Assembly (NCBI RefSeq): GCF_031624635.1
Contig: NZ_JAMQOQ010000007.1
Span: 62,001 to 126,000 of the forward strand
Direction of reading: 5' to 3'
DNA from: Halogeometricum sp. S3BR5-2
Lineage (GTDB): Archaea; Halobacteriota; Halobacteria; Halobacteriales; Haloferacaceae
Length of the DNA stretch: 64,000 bases
The notes under the pieces are model-generated. The model was not told the DNA's origin and made no database searches. It saw only the letters and a program-made list of their open reading frames with translations. A program made the position numbers and the translations under genes. Position 1 is the stretch's first letter. The number at the start of each line of letters is the position of its first letter. Positions 36,641-46,553 of this stretch are shown here, piece after piece.

Positions 36641-37497
36641 CCAGAAACAATCCATACATCAGTCGTAGAAACGCCCTCCAAACAGTGGCAGGTGCCGCGC
36701 TTGCGAGCGTAGCTGGCTGTCTGAACAATGGCGAAAGCTCCGGAACGCCTGGTGACGGAACAACCTCCCCCGACAGTCAGGGACCGCTCAAACGAGTCGC
36801 CGTCGAAGGGCCGGCACTCGTCGTTGAGCTCTCAGTAGAAGCCGACGTCGACCAGGTTAACCTTATCCAGCCGAACGGAGAGCTGTTCGGAACGCGTGAC
36901 GTGGCTGCAGGGGCCCGGCAGGTCTCGTTCGAGATCGGAACTGCGTACGAACCGGGAGAGTACCGCGTGGTCGCTCTGAAAAGTGAGGAAACAGTAGTGG
37001 AGACCTCCCTTTCCATCCAACCGAATCTCAGCATTGTAGAGATGGGTATAGGGCGGAATCAACCAGAAAAGATGTGGGATAGTTCGAGTGACAAGGTAAC
37101 CAAAGAGGCATTCGTAACTGTCGAAAACCAGGGTAGTGGTCCAGCTGCGATAACGCAGCTCCTCTTCATTGGAGATGTTCCGTATCCGTCAGATGAAGAA
37201 GGTACGAACTACGCCGACAACGATGATGTAAGCGGCATTTACGATCCTGAAACGGATACAGAAGTGGATGCTGTAGTCGTAGAACCGGGAGAGAAGCTTA
37301 CACTGTACAGTTACCGATCACCGTTTGCTTTCATTCGAGGAGAGGGAACGTCGTGTAAGAGCGAAGAACAAGTTGGTGAGTTCGAGGTCGTCTTAGAAAC
37401 GCGAGTTGGAGCAAATACGGTCTCTAAGACATACAGCATCCAGTACTCTGCATCAGAAGAGTTCGATAACTGTGATACTACAATTAGTGAGGCGTAG
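36637..37497 (+). CDS. Tat lipoprotein of the conjugation operon
   Basis: 286 residues from ATG 36637, which overlaps the previous TGA. The twin-arginine lipobox leader is SRRNALQTVAGAALASVAGC. A Gly/Ser/Thr linker and two beta-sandwich-like domains follow (VAVEGPALVVELSVEADVD; EAFVTVENQGSGPAAITQLL), with two Cys near the C-terminus. Probably exposed on the cell surface. A longer frame starting at 36493 would overlap the previous gene heavily and lose the signal, so it was rejected. Two bases before the next gene. Confidence 0.7.
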   Translation: MTRNNPYISRRNALQTVAGAALASVAGCLNNGESSGTPGDGTTSPDSQGPLKRVAVEGPALVVELSVEADVDQVNLIQPNGELFGTRDVAAGARQVSFEIGTAYEPGEYRVVALKSEETVVETSLSIQPNLSIVEMGIGRNQPEKMWDSSSDKVTKEAFVTVENQGSGPAAITQLLFIGDVPYPSDEEGTNYADNDDVSGIYDPETDTEVDAVVVEPGEKLTLYSYRSPFAFIRGEGTSCKSEEQVGEFEVVLETRVGANTVSKTYSIQYSASEEFDNCDTTISEA

Positions 37498-37499
37498 CT

Positions 37500-38561
37500 A
37501 TGGTTGACCTGATTGATGTCGTCTTAGAGGGATTCAAAGACGTTGTCGACTGGGTGATTGGCCTCTTCATGGAGGGGCTGAACACCGGTTATGAAACCCT
37601 CACTGCGGAGATGTTCGGAACACCTACGCCCGAAACAGAAGGAGCGTTTGTCTTCGGTGCCCCAACAAACGGACCCTGGCCAGCAATCCGCGATGCGTTG
37701 GTTGGTGGTGAGATAATGCTGATTTCACTGCTTCTTCTGGTAATGTCTGTCCAGGGTCGACACACGATTCGGATTTTCAATATCGGGAGTGCGTATGAGG
37801 CAAGACGGACGAAGAAGACCGCGTGGGTTGGAGCGTTTCTCATCATCAGTTGGTACTGGGTGGGCATTCTCGGGCTCTACTTGGTTGACGGATTTACAAT
37901 CGCCCTCATGCCGAGTCTAAGCTCGTTGGGAGATGCGATGCTTAATTTCCTAAAGGAGTCGCTGACTAACCCAGGACTCAGTTTCCTATTTGCGGTTATG
38001 GGGGGCCTCTCGATGTGGGCGCTTGAGGCACTGTACTACATCCGAGAGGTTCTTCTCTACGTCTACGTGTATGGGATGCCAATTGCGTTCGCTCTCGCCT
38101 ACGGTAATATCCCCGTTCTTTCTGACATCGCTATGGGGTTCTCAAAACGATTTGTGCCTCTTGCAGTCCTTCCGCTTCCAGCAGCAGTCGTATTCAAAGG
38201 ATACGATCTGCTCTACTCAGAGGGGGCACTTACCCCCAACAGCCCATTTCTGAAGTACCTGGTAGCTGCATCACTACCCCTAATTGCTCTCTATCTCACC
38301 TGGAAGACGTTCAAGTACGCGACTCCGCTGACTGCCAAGGTCGTCGGAGGAGCGACGAAAGGAGCAGCACTCATCGGCGGTGTCGCAGCGGGTGCATACG
38401 TCGGTGGCGCCGGCGTCGCGACGACTGCTGCTCGGTGGGGACCAAAGGCAGCTGCTGGTCACGCTCTCGCTCAGAAGGCAGCAGCACGAGCAGAGAGCGG
38501 TACCGAAGAGAATAGCACGCCGTCGTACCGGCGAACCGAGAACGACCCTGGAATTCACTAA
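37500..38561 (+). CDS. Polytopic membrane protein, VirB6/TrbL-like
   Basis: 353 residues with about seven hydrophobic helices (IMLISLLLLVMSVQG, VGAFLIISWYWVGILGLYLV, GLSFLFAVMGGLSMWALEAL, VLLYVYVYGMPIAFALAYG, YLVAASLPLIALYLTW) and an Ala/Gly-rich C-terminal tail with basic residues (AAARWGPKAAAGHALAQKAA). The topology and tail match VirB6/TrbL-type channel proteins of conjugation systems and their archaeal analogues. Two bases on each side separate it from its neighbours. The assignment comes from topology and operon position, not from clear sequence motifs. Confidence 0.65.
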   Translation: MVDLIDVVLEGFKDVVDWVIGLFMEGLNTGYETLTAEMFGTPTPETEGAFVFGAPTNGPWPAIRDALVGGEIMLISLLLLVMSVQGRHTIRIFNIGSAYEARRTKKTAWVGAFLIISWYWVGILGLYLVDGFTIALMPSLSSLGDAMLNFLKESLTNPGLSFLFAVMGGLSMWALEALYYIREVLLYVYVYGMPIAFALAYGNIPVLSDIAMGFSKRFVPLAVLPLPAAVVFKGYDLLYSEGALTPNSPFLKYLVAASLPLIALYLTWKTFKYATPLTAKVVGGATKGAALIGGVAAGAYVGGAGVATTAARWGPKAAAGHALAQKAAARAESGTEENSTPSYRRTENDPGIH

Positions 38562-38563
38562 CA

Positions 38564-39685
38564 ATGTCAATGGATCAAGACGCAGCCGCACGACGCATCA
38601 TGGACCAGTTCGGCGAAGAGAGTCGCATCCCCTACCTCAATATCGAGGAGGGGGACGTCGGCGTACTCATCGCCTTCCCGATTATCGGCCTGTTCATCGC
38701 AGGTCTCACTGGGATTGAATCACTCGCCCTTCCGTTCGTCGTGGGTGGATTCGGGTTTGGCGTTGCTGTCATCTACGTCTCTCCCAACCACCTCAATGCG
38801 TGGACCTGGACGAAGAGCATCTATCGGTACGCCAAGCGTCCGCGAGTCACGTTCAGTGCCCCAGAAGAGCCCGACAGTACCACAAACGAGACTGAACGAA
38901 ACGACGGTGGGCTCGCGAACTACACACCGTTCAAACCGGACGAGCGAACGCAAGACCTCACGAACGTCAAGCGGGCGTGGCCCGGCGCTGGAGCGATTCA
39001 ACGGGCAGACGGAACGATGGAGGCCTTCATCGAGATCGACCCCGGGAACATGGACTTCGCCATGTCCGATGACTGGGCACAGCTCCAAGAGGCGGGCGAA
39101 GAGTTCGCCAACAAGGAACTTGACTCGAAGCTCAAGTTCCATGCGACAACTCGGTCATTCCCAGTGGAACAGATTACAGAGACGATCGAAGAACGACTCA
39201 ACGACGAGGACGTCACACAGAATCCGATCTTCCGAGAACTCCTCGAGGAGTACCGAGAGACACGACCCAAGGAGATGCGTGATCGAGGAATTCAGCAGGT
39301 ACGATACTACCTCGGTGTCGAGGTCTCCCCGCTAGAGGTTTACGACCGATTCCGAGACGAAGGGACGCCCGCCGAGAAACTGACGCAGTTCCCCGTCATC
39401 GGATTCCTATTCAACCCGTTCGTGACGCGGCGTGAGGACCTGACGGATGTTGAGCGGCGGGCTCAGATGTTCGAGAAACTGGACAGCCGCGTCAACGATG
39501 TTCGCGCCGAATTCATCCAACAGGCGTCCGGGTGGTCCGCTCGCCGGCTCAGTACGGTCGAACTGTTCGTCCTGAACATGGACTTCTGGAACGGGCGAGA
39601 GCACGACGCCGAGGAGGCAGAGCACGCTGTTCGCGAGCAACCGATCATCGGTCGCTCACGCCGGGAGGATGAGGTCAATGCGTAA
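38564..39685 (+). CDS. VirB3/VirB4-accessory-like membrane protein
   Basis: 373 residues. Two N-terminal helices (VGVLIAFPIIGLFIAGLTGI, LALPFVVGGFGFGVAVIYV) resemble VirB3/PrgI proteins. A soluble domain follows (GAIQRADGTMEAFIEIDPGN; DSKLKFHATTRSFPVEQITE; IQQVRYYLGVEVSP) similar in style to the N-terminal domain of VirB4 ATPases, but there are no Walker motifs. It probably docks the next ATPase to the membrane. It overlaps the ATPase gene, and together they look like a VirB3-VirB4 unit. Confidence 0.6.
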   Translation: MSMDQDAAARRIMDQFGEESRIPYLNIEEGDVGVLIAFPIIGLFIAGLTGIESLALPFVVGGFGFGVAVIYVSPNHLNAWTWTKSIYRYAKRPRVTFSAPEEPDSTTNETERNDGGLANYTPFKPDERTQDLTNVKRAWPGAGAIQRADGTMEAFIEIDPGNMDFAMSDDWAQLQEAGEEFANKELDSKLKFHATTRSFPVEQITETIEERLNDEDVTQNPIFRELLEEYRETRPKEMRDRGIQQVRYYLGVEVSPLEVYDRFRDEGTPAEKLTQFPVIGFLFNPFVTRREDLTDVERRAQMFEKLDSRVNDVRAEFIQQASGWSARRLSTVELFVLNMDFWNGREHDAEEAEHAVREQPIIGRSRREDEVNA

Positions 39686-41876
39686 CGTCATCCTGCAGGC
39701 GAGTGGCGGTATCCTCGGCCAACTCACAGAGTGGCTTCTGAACCCGACGTCGCCCGAAGGCGCGGCGATTTTCGCCATACTGGTCGTTACCCTCGGGGCC
39801 AGTGGCAAACGTCTCTGGGACCGCCACACCGCCGACAGCGAACCGGAAGTCGACTTTTCGGATGTCCTCGACGAGAAGACGCTCGAAGAGGGTCACGCAG
39901 AGGGCCAGCTCCTCGACGACATTTCCGAGTCCCACAAGACAGTGATTTCGCCGGCAGCCATCGAGTGGGAGACACGAGCGGCTCACGTCGGCGAGCAGTG
40001 GACAACGACGCTGTACATCGCTGACTACGCCGATTACCCGAATGACGGCTATCTAAGCGACCTCTTCGAGTTGACAGACGTCGAGTTCGACCTCACAGCG
40101 CACATCACCCCGAAGAACCAGCAGCGAGCGCGGAACGAGCTGCAAGACATCGCTGATGACCTCCAAGTCGATGCCGACCTCGAACAGAGCGTCCGCAGTG
40201 CGTACCTCCAAGAGCGGGCAAACGAAGCTGCTGCGACGTACAAGGCCGTCGAGAGCGGCGCGAACGTCTTCGACCAAGGGATGTTCATCACGGTTCGTGA
40301 CGACAACAAAGATGACCTCCGAGACTCCGTCCAGAAGGTCAAGAGTGCGCTCCGCGATGACCCGGCGAACCTCACGCCGAAGACTGCAATCTGTCGGCAG
40401 GACCTCGCGCTCCAGTCCGCTGCCCCGATTGGAGACAACAAGTTTGGCCGCGAGTCCATCGCCCTCGGTGGTGCCATCGGTGCACTGCTCTCGTCGCCGC
40501 ACAACGCGACAATCCTCGAAGAGGGTGGTGTCGAGTTCGGTATCCACAAGGACAACCAGAGTCCTGTCGTCATCGACCCGTTCGACCGTGACAACGGGTA
40601 CGCGATGTTCACCGTCGGCGATACTGGCTCCGGGAAGTCGTTCGGCTCGAAACAGAACTTCATCCGCTCGATCGAACAGAGCAAGGACCGCATCGGTATC
40701 ATCCTCGAACCGCTCAACAACTGGGCGGGCGTCTCTGAAGCGCTCGATGCGAAACGCATCACCGTCGGTGGGACGCTTGGGCTGAATCCCTTAGAGATTC
40801 GCCAGACGCCCGACCACGTCCAGCGGGCGATGGGTGAGGATGCGAGTCCGTTCAACGAGAAACTCGACGACGCGATGAGCTTCCTCACGAACTTCTTCGC
40901 ACTGCGTGGTATCTCGCTCGGGGATCGTCGGACGACGCTCGAACTCGGACTCAAACGCGCCTACATGCGTAATAGTATCTCCGACGACATCTCGACGCAC
41001 AGTAACCCAAGCCCGACGATTCGGGAGATGATGGACGTCTTCGAGGATATGATCGACGAACCGGAGGAGTTCGTCGTCCGGTCCGACGAGGAGGCCGGAA
41101 AAATCCGCGAGGACGCAACCTGGCTGCTGGACCAACTGCGCCCCTTCGAGGAAGAGGGTCGCCACGCCAATCTTGGGAAGTCCTCCGAGTTCGACATTCG
41201 CGACGAGAAGGTCATCTACCTCGACCTTGCGCAGCAGGAAGGCAGTGTCGACAGCAGTACGGCGCTGACGATGCAGTTACTCATCTCGCTGGTGTACGAG
41301 CGAGCGAAGGAGACGGACAAGGAAGTCGTGTTTGTCATCGACGAGGCGCGCTATATCATGCAGGACGCCGCGAGTCTGGCGTTCCTTGAAACGGTGTTCC
41401 GTCACCACCGTCACCACGACCTCTCGATTCGCCTCGTCACCCAGACGGTCGATGAGTTCTTCGAGCACGCCGAATCAGAGGCAATCCTCGATCAGTGTGC
41501 AGTCAAGCAGTTCCATCGCCTGGATGGGATGGACGAAGAGTGGGCCGAGGAGTTCGGTCTGAATTATGCACAGATGCGCTACGTACAGGATGCGGTGCCC
41601 GGCAACGAGGACGCCGGGTTCTCTGAGGCGCTCGTCGGTGTCGACGGCGAGTGGCGTGGGATCAAGGTGCAGGCAATGTCCAAGGAAAAGCAAGTCATCG
41701 ATTTCGATCCAGCCGAACAGACACGAGAAACACTTCCTGGTGCTGACGAGGAGGCCGCCACTACTGACGTGCAGCAGTTCCGTGAGGAGCTCGAACAGCA
41801 GGCCACGAACGGAGAGTCACAGTCGGTCACTGCGAAACCTGATGGTGGATCGGTGGAGGTGGACGAGGATGCGTGA
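39678..41876 (+). CDS. virB4: VirB4/TraC-family conjugation ATPase
   Basis: 732 residues from ATG 39678, favoured over ATG 39669 because a GGAGG lies about 12 bases upstream. One N-terminal hydrophobic segment (AIFAILVVTLGASG) is followed by a VirB4-type N-domain (TTLYIADYADYPNDGYLSDL). The ATPase domain has Walker A GDTGSGKSF near residue 314 and Walker B VVFVIDEAR near residue 550, then RHHRHHDLSIRLVTQTVDEF typical of VirB4 motifs. VirB4 proteins energise assembly and transport in type IV secretion. Overlaps the upstream and downstream genes, 8 bases in each case. Confidence 0.88.
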   Translation: MRNVILQASGGILGQLTEWLLNPTSPEGAAIFAILVVTLGASGKRLWDRHTADSEPEVDFSDVLDEKTLEEGHAEGQLLDDISESHKTVISPAAIEWETRAAHVGEQWTTTLYIADYADYPNDGYLSDLFELTDVEFDLTAHITPKNQQRARNELQDIADDLQVDADLEQSVRSAYLQERANEAAATYKAVESGANVFDQGMFITVRDDNKDDLRDSVQKVKSALRDDPANLTPKTAICRQDLALQSAAPIGDNKFGRESIALGGAIGALLSSPHNATILEEGGVEFGIHKDNQSPVVIDPFDRDNGYAMFTVGDTGSGKSFGSKQNFIRSIEQSKDRIGIILEPLNNWAGVSEALDAKRITVGGTLGLNPLEIRQTPDHVQRAMGEDASPFNEKLDDAMSFLTNFFALRGISLGDRRTTLELGLKRAYMRNSISDDISTHSNPSPTIREMMDVFEDMIDEPEEFVVRSDEEAGKIREDATWLLDQLRPFEEEGRHANLGKSSEFDIRDEKVIYLDLAQQEGSVDSSTALTMQLLISLVYERAKETDKEVVFVIDEARYIMQDAASLAFLETVFRHHRHHDLSIRLVTQTVDEFFEHAESEAILDQCAVKQFHRLDGMDEEWAEEFGLNYAQMRYVQDAVPGNEDAGFSEALVGVDGEWRGIKVQAMSKEKQVIDFDPAEQTRETLPGADEEAATTDVQQFREELEQQATNGESQSVTAKPDGGSVEVDEDA

Positions 41877-44800
41877 GTATCTCCGCGTCACGCCGACGTC
41901 CGAACAGCTCGATTCTGCGGGAATCTCGCGTGTTCTCGCTAGTCTTCACAAGCTCACGAATACTGGATCGGAAAGCCTCACAGAGAAGCTGAACCCGTTC
42001 CACAGTGAAACACCGCCCCGGTTCGAGTTTCTTGCCCTAAGCGATGGACCGGACGAGCCAGTCGAGTTCTACTACGGCGTCGGCGAGAACCTCGACACTT
42101 TCGAGAAGCGTCTCCGTTCGATCTATCCCGAGACGTTCGATATCGAACGCGTTGACGTCGACGTCGCCTCACGGCTCATCCAGCCAGTCGAGTTCACACG
42201 ATCGGAGTTCATCGACCACTACGAAGCAGGGCAACTACAGTACGAATTTGGTCCCGAGGAGCAGCACGCTCTCGACGGCGAGGGCCAGACAGAAACGTCG
42301 GAAACGTCCCCCCTCTCTACTGGCGATGCAACGGCCCAGAGAGCTACAAATCATCTCATCGAGATAGGGAACACCGCACTCGAACTCGCACCACCGAGTG
42401 CAGTTCCCGAAGACGGGCCACTGACGACACTCGAAAAACCAACCGAGACGACGGAGGGAACGATACTGGCTCGACCAACTATCGACGCCGTCTCGCCAGT
42501 TGGCGTGCGCTGGTCCGGTTCAGCCACCCGGAAGAAGGACTGGATGACGTCGCTGACGCCCTTCGCATCCAGTGATGACGACGACGCAGTAACTGCTGTC
42601 GACCAGCCCGGCTCGGCGCTGGCCTCACTCGTCGACTATCTGATGGAGACAGCGTCGCCTGTGGCGTTCCAAGTTGTGTTCGAACGGCGGGCACCCTGGC
42701 AGGCCGACGCTGAACTTCGCAGAGAGGACCTTCTCGATGGACGGGATACCTTCATCCAAGAACTCATTGGCTCATTCTTCGCGGTCGAAGAGCGACAGAA
42801 CGGTCGCGAGGAGAGACAGTTCCCCGAATCAGTCGCAAAGCGGATCGAATACATCGACGCGAAGAACCACAACCGGTCGTTTACCGCAAACATTCGAGCA
42901 GTGGGCGTCCCAGTTGACAGTGCATCCCGTGACGAGCTTGCAGCTCAGATGGACTCCCTTCGGCCCGTGTTCGACCCGATCGACGGTCCCTATTACGAAG
43001 TCACTGGCAAACGACTCCGTGCTGAGGGCTTTCGAGAACAGACGAAGGAGAAGAACGCTCGAACGGCCCTTCAGCAGCTACTCGATCGAGAGATTGCGGT
43101 CGGTCGAGGCAAGACCCGACCGGATTTCGTCCTCAGTGGGGCGGAACTCGCGAACTTCGTCTTGGTTCCTTCCTCCGAGCAACTCACAGTAGAAGGAACA
43201 CGCGGGACTCGCGCTGAACAGCAGAGCCGGAATCCGCTTCCGTGGCCGAATCCAGACCTTATTCAACAGTTCCAACAGGGGATGGCGGTCGGGTATGCAC
43301 TCGATGAGAATGGGTCTCCCCAACCGGACCCGATCCGGATTCCGCCGAATCTCTTGACAACGCACTACGGCCGGTTCGCATCGACCGGCGGCGGGAAATC
43401 GAAGGCGATTATCAACGACGCGTTGTCTCTGCGAGAGACAACAGGTGGGCCCGTCGTCATCGTCGATCGGAAAGGCGACGGGATGTGTGCGAACTACCTT
43501 CGCTGCCACTACGAGCACTTCAGTGGGTTGGACGACGTCTACCAGTTCCGCGTTCCAGAGACGCTCCCTGCGTTCTCTTTCTTCGATATTCGGCCTGCGC
43601 TCGAAGCAGGACGAAACCGCGAAGACGCGATTCAGGATAAGGTCGACCATTTCCACGATATCATGGGGATGGTGATGGGACGCGAGATGTACGGACAAGC
43701 GTTCGTCGCCAACGAAATCCTCAGCTACCTCATCAAGGCGCTCTTCGATGAGGAGTATGGGAGCAATGTCTTCGGGCTTGACGACCTCTTCGCGGCAGCA
43801 CTCCAGATGCAACGTGAGCGAACAATCCCACCGGTTTCGGCAGACAATACAAACGTCGAGGAGTCACTCACGCGGCATTTCTCGAAGGACGACCACCAGT
43901 TCCAGGTGTCGATGGACGCGGTCGGCAACCGCCTCGATAAACTCAGAGAAGACACGCACTTGCGACGGATCTTCAGTCACGTCCCGGAACAGGACGAGAC
44001 CGGAGAGTACGTCGACAACCGATTCGACTTCCGCGAGTTCCTCGACGAAGACATCACAATTCTGTTCGATCTCGGTGATCTCCGTCCGGAAGCCCAGCGG
44101 GCCATCACACTTCTGCTCTTGAGTAACCTCTGGGATGCGGTGCAGGTGCGTCGACGTGACGGGCAAACGGACTACGAGAAGCTCACGAACCTCATCATTG
44201 AGGAGGCGGCACCCATCGCCGCCACGAAACTCGTTTCCGAACAGTTGCTTCCCCAAGGTCGGTCCTTCGGCCTAAGTATGGGGCTGGTGATGCAGTTCCC
44301 CGGACAGGTTCGGAATCGAAGCGAACGGGCCTACGACGAAGTCCTCAACAACATCAAGACGAAGCTCATCGGGAATATTTCCATCGAGCGCGACCTCGCT
44401 GAGTCGTTGGCCCACGAAGACTTGAGCCCGACTGACCTCCGCAATCGGATCAACACGCTCCCCAGCGGGGAGTGGATTGCGCAACTCCCGAGTCCCTCAT
44501 TCGGGGAGACGGGCCCAGCCCCGTTCTCGGTGAAGCCACTGCCGATCGCACCGGGGCATCCAGAAAGCGACGAGCCGTTTTCTGTCGAGCAGGCGGACCA
44601 CTTCGAGACCGTGGCCCTTCCGCGACTGTCGGAGCGAACACAGGCCCAGTACGGGCTTGCTGAGACCACCAACGAATCGGAGACAGCCGACGACAGCTGG
44701 GGGAGTAGAGCGAACGATGAAGGCCCGACATTCGTAGACTCAACTAGCCCAGTGGAATCGACGCAGTCGTCGTTCCTCCGACAGGCAACCAATGGTTCAG

Positions 44801-45672
44801 CAAGCGACGAAGAGAAGAAAGAGAAAGACGCGGACACCACTCCCTCGCTGTCTGGAGATTCCGAGGTAACTGCGTCGGAAGAACCAGTCGGTGAAGAAGA
44901 GGAGACTGCCGTCGAGGAGAATGGATCGTCACCGGTACAGGCAGGTGGTGTAACCGTCTCAGATGACGAACTCCAGCGGCACGGGCTCACCCACGACGAC
45001 GTCCGATTCTTGACCCGCATCCTTGACGTGATGAATGGTGACGCCTCAAATCACAGACTCTTGGATTCAATGAATTCGTTCAAGAGCGACTTTGAGGATC
45101 TGGATGTGCAACGTCTCGTCGAGAAAGACCTGCTAGAGGAAGGGCGAGCCTGCGGTCGGAAATACTACACAGTCCTCCCGGCAGGGCGTGAGCTGCTCGG
45201 GCAGAAACTCAAGGTCGGTCCTAATCAGGGAGATATCGGTGAGAAGACGCCGCACAAAGTTGGTGTGAAGCTACTCGAACTGTGGTTAGATTCCCGCGAC
45301 GACGTCACACAGGTCGAACCCTACTACGAGTACGATGAAGAGACGGTGTTCGACGTCGCCGGCCTCGATGCTGACGGGGAACTCGTGTGGGTCGGTGAAG
45401 CCGAACTTGCGAGTAATAACAAACACGCGCCGGTTGACGACTACGACAAGCAGAGTGCGGTGGATGCGAACGCTATATGGGTGTTCAACAGACGCGAGAC
45501 AGCCGTCGAGGTGTTGGACCGTCTTGCAGAAGCCGACCGAATAGAACACAGTGTGAGCGGGCGTGCAGCCCGTCGATTCTCGGATATTCGGGAGGCCGCT
45601 GAATCGTTCGACGCAGCTGGGCTGACGACGATCCGGAGTTTCCACAAACTCGACCAGGAGTTCAATTCATGA
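41869..45672 (+). CDS. VirD4/HerA-like coupling ATPase with C-terminal wHTH and nuclease-like domain
   Basis: 1267 residues from ATG 41869, which overlaps the VirB4 stop; the frame is open further upstream but that part is only a shadow of virB4. The N-terminal half (1-480) is unrecognised. The ATPase core has Walker A ASTGGGKSK at about 504-512, VVIVDRKGDG after it, and a Walker-B-like LIIEEAAPIAA near 775. After an acidic low-complexity linker (about 930-1020) there is a winged-helix-like region (LTHDDVRFLTRILDVMN; LVEKDLLEEGRACGRKYYTV) and a PD-(D/E)XK-like segment: VFDVAGLD near 1162, VGEAEL near 1176-1180, then DYDKQSAVDANAIWV. Probably the coupling protein, possibly with DNA-cleaving activity. 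Confidence 0.8.
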   Translation: MREYLRVTPTSEQLDSAGISRVLASLHKLTNTGSESLTEKLNPFHSETPPRFEFLALSDGPDEPVEFYYGVGENLDTFEKRLRSIYPETFDIERVDVDVASRLIQPVEFTRSEFIDHYEAGQLQYEFGPEEQHALDGEGQTETSETSPLSTGDATAQRATNHLIEIGNTALELAPPSAVPEDGPLTTLEKPTETTEGTILARPTIDAVSPVGVRWSGSATRKKDWMTSLTPFASSDDDDAVTAVDQPGSALASLVDYLMETASPVAFQVVFERRAPWQADAELRREDLLDGRDTFIQELIGSFFAVEERQNGREERQFPESVAKRIEYIDAKNHNRSFTANIRAVGVPVDSASRDELAAQMDSLRPVFDPIDGPYYEVTGKRLRAEGFREQTKEKNARTALQQLLDREIAVGRGKTRPDFVLSGAELANFVLVPSSEQLTVEGTRGTRAEQQSRNPLPWPNPDLIQQFQQGMAVGYALDENGSPQPDPIRIPPNLLTTHYGRFASTGGGKSKAIINDALSLRETTGGPVVIVDRKGDGMCANYLRCHYEHFSGLDDVYQFRVPETLPAFSFFDIRPALEAGRNREDAIQDKVDHFHDIMGMVMGREMYGQAFVANEILSYLIKALFDEEYGSNVFGLDDLFAAALQMQRERTIPPVSADNTNVEESLTRHFSKDDHQFQVSMDAVGNRLDKLREDTHLRRIFSHVPEQDETGEYVDNRFDFREFLDEDITILFDLGDLRPEAQRAITLLLLSNLWDAVQVRRRDGQTDYEKLTNLIIEEAAPIAATKLVSEQLLPQGRSFGLSMGLVMQFPGQVRNRSERAYDEVLNNIKTKLIGNISIERDLAESLAHEDLSPTDLRNRINTLPSGEWIAQLPSPSFGETGPAPFSVKPLPIAPGHPESDEPFSVEQADHFETVALPRLSERTQAQYGLAETTNESETADDSWGSRANDEGPTFVDSTSPVESTQSSFLRQATNGSASDEEKKEKDADTTPSLSGDSEVTASEEPVGEEEETAVEENGSSPVQAGGVTVSDDELQRHGLTHDDVRFLTRILDVMNGDASNHRLLDSMNSFKSDFEDLDVQRLVEKDLLEEGRACGRKYYTVLPAGRELLGQKLKVGPNQGDIGEKTPHKVGVKLLELWLDSRDDVTQVEPYYEYDEETVFDVAGLDADGELVWVGEAELASNNKHAPVDDYDKQSAVDANAIWVFNRRETAVEVLDRLAEADRIEHSVSGRAARRFSDIREAAESFDAAGLTTIRSFHKLDQEFNS

Positions 45673-46553
45673 GTTGGCGCCAAGCTACGCGCGAGGAGAT
45701 CTACAGGTACTACATAGAAGAGTTCCCCTCGTACATCGACGAACTCCCACCGTTCATCACAGCAAAGGGGCCGAAGCAGTACGCACTCGCGTTTCGAGAC
45801 CCTCACCCGGTACGGAAAGACGGAGTCCCAGACAAGGACTTCATCCGACGAGATACGTGGCAAACGAACGTCTCAGGTGAACGGACCTCGGCGGCATTCC
45901 ACGAGTTCAACGACGTCCTCGAGTTCCTCTGCCATCCAGCACGGAACGATCCACTCGGACGGAGCAACTTCGCACTCGCCGACCCCGATCTGCTCGACAA
46001 ACCAGACCCGCGTCCTGATGCAGTCTACTACGCTCTCGATCACTGGGAACGGCCGTGGGTGCTCCTCGTCGATATCGACGCGAAAACGATCGCTCGAGAG
46101 CGAGCAACACGAGCAGTACCTGACAGAGATGGTACGGGAGACAGCGAGGTGCTGCTCGATACCGCGGGCATTTTCGAAGCGGACCCGGTAGGCTACCCGT
46201 ATTCCTTCGAGGATGTTGAACGGGCTATCGAGTACGGCTTCGAGCTACGAGATATCTTCGAGGACGACTTCAACGCCGAGGAGACGGTAGTGGTGTACAG
46301 CGGCCAAGGCGTTCACGTTTATGTCCTCGATACGGGCCCTGCCCATCGGTACGACGCGAAGAGCCGAGAAGTGCTGAACGACCTTCTGCAAGACACCTAC
46401 GAGATTCCCATCGACCCAGTAGTTACCGCCGACCGACGTCGAGTCACCCGACTCCCCTACTCGTTGCACGCTGACGTCTGCAGTATCGTCACGCCGATAG
46501 AGAGTCCAAACTTCGACGTTCGGTCTGCAACACCGGAGATCATCCAGTCATGA
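45669..46553 (+). CDS. PriS-like archaeal-type primase catalytic subunit
   Basis: 294 residues. Motif I with two catalytic Asp is LLVDIDAK (D135, D137). The sugar/nucleotide motif is VVVYSGQGVHVYVLD (S211-H217), close to the SGGRGVHV motif of PriS. Motif III/terminal signature is DRRRVTRLPYSLHADVC (R261-H267). This is the archaeo-eukaryotic primase (AEP) pattern. It is shorter than chromosomal PriS (about 330-390 aa) and lacks an evident zinc knob. It overlaps the ATPase gene before and the PriL-like gene after by four bases each. It likely makes RNA or DNA primers for element replication or second-strand synthesis. Confidence 0.82.
   Translation: MSWRQATREEIYRYYIEEFPSYIDELPPFITAKGPKQYALAFRDPHPVRKDGVPDKDFIRRDTWQTNVSGERTSAAFHEFNDVLEFLCHPARNDPLGRSNFALADPDLLDKPDPRPDAVYYALDHWERPWVLLVDIDAKTIARERATRAVPDRDGTGDSEVLLDTAGIFEADPVGYPYSFEDVERAIEYGFELRDIFEDDFNAEETVVVYSGQGVHVYVLDTGPAHRYDAKSREVLNDLLQDTYEIPIDPVVTADRRRVTRLPYSLHADVCSIVTPIESPNFDVRSATPEIIQS

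Noticed and set aside
41566-41868. N-terminal 101-residue extension of the VirD4/HerA-like protein
   Set aside because: It lies inside virB4 in another frame and reads as Arg/Ser/Cys-rich noise; ATG 41869, overlapping the virB4 stop, is the natural start.
45669-46553. Interpretation as a Rep or relaxase protein
   Set aside because: The DxD, SGxGVH and RLPxSLH motifs are those of archaeo-eukaryotic primases; no HUH or relaxase Tyr motif is present.
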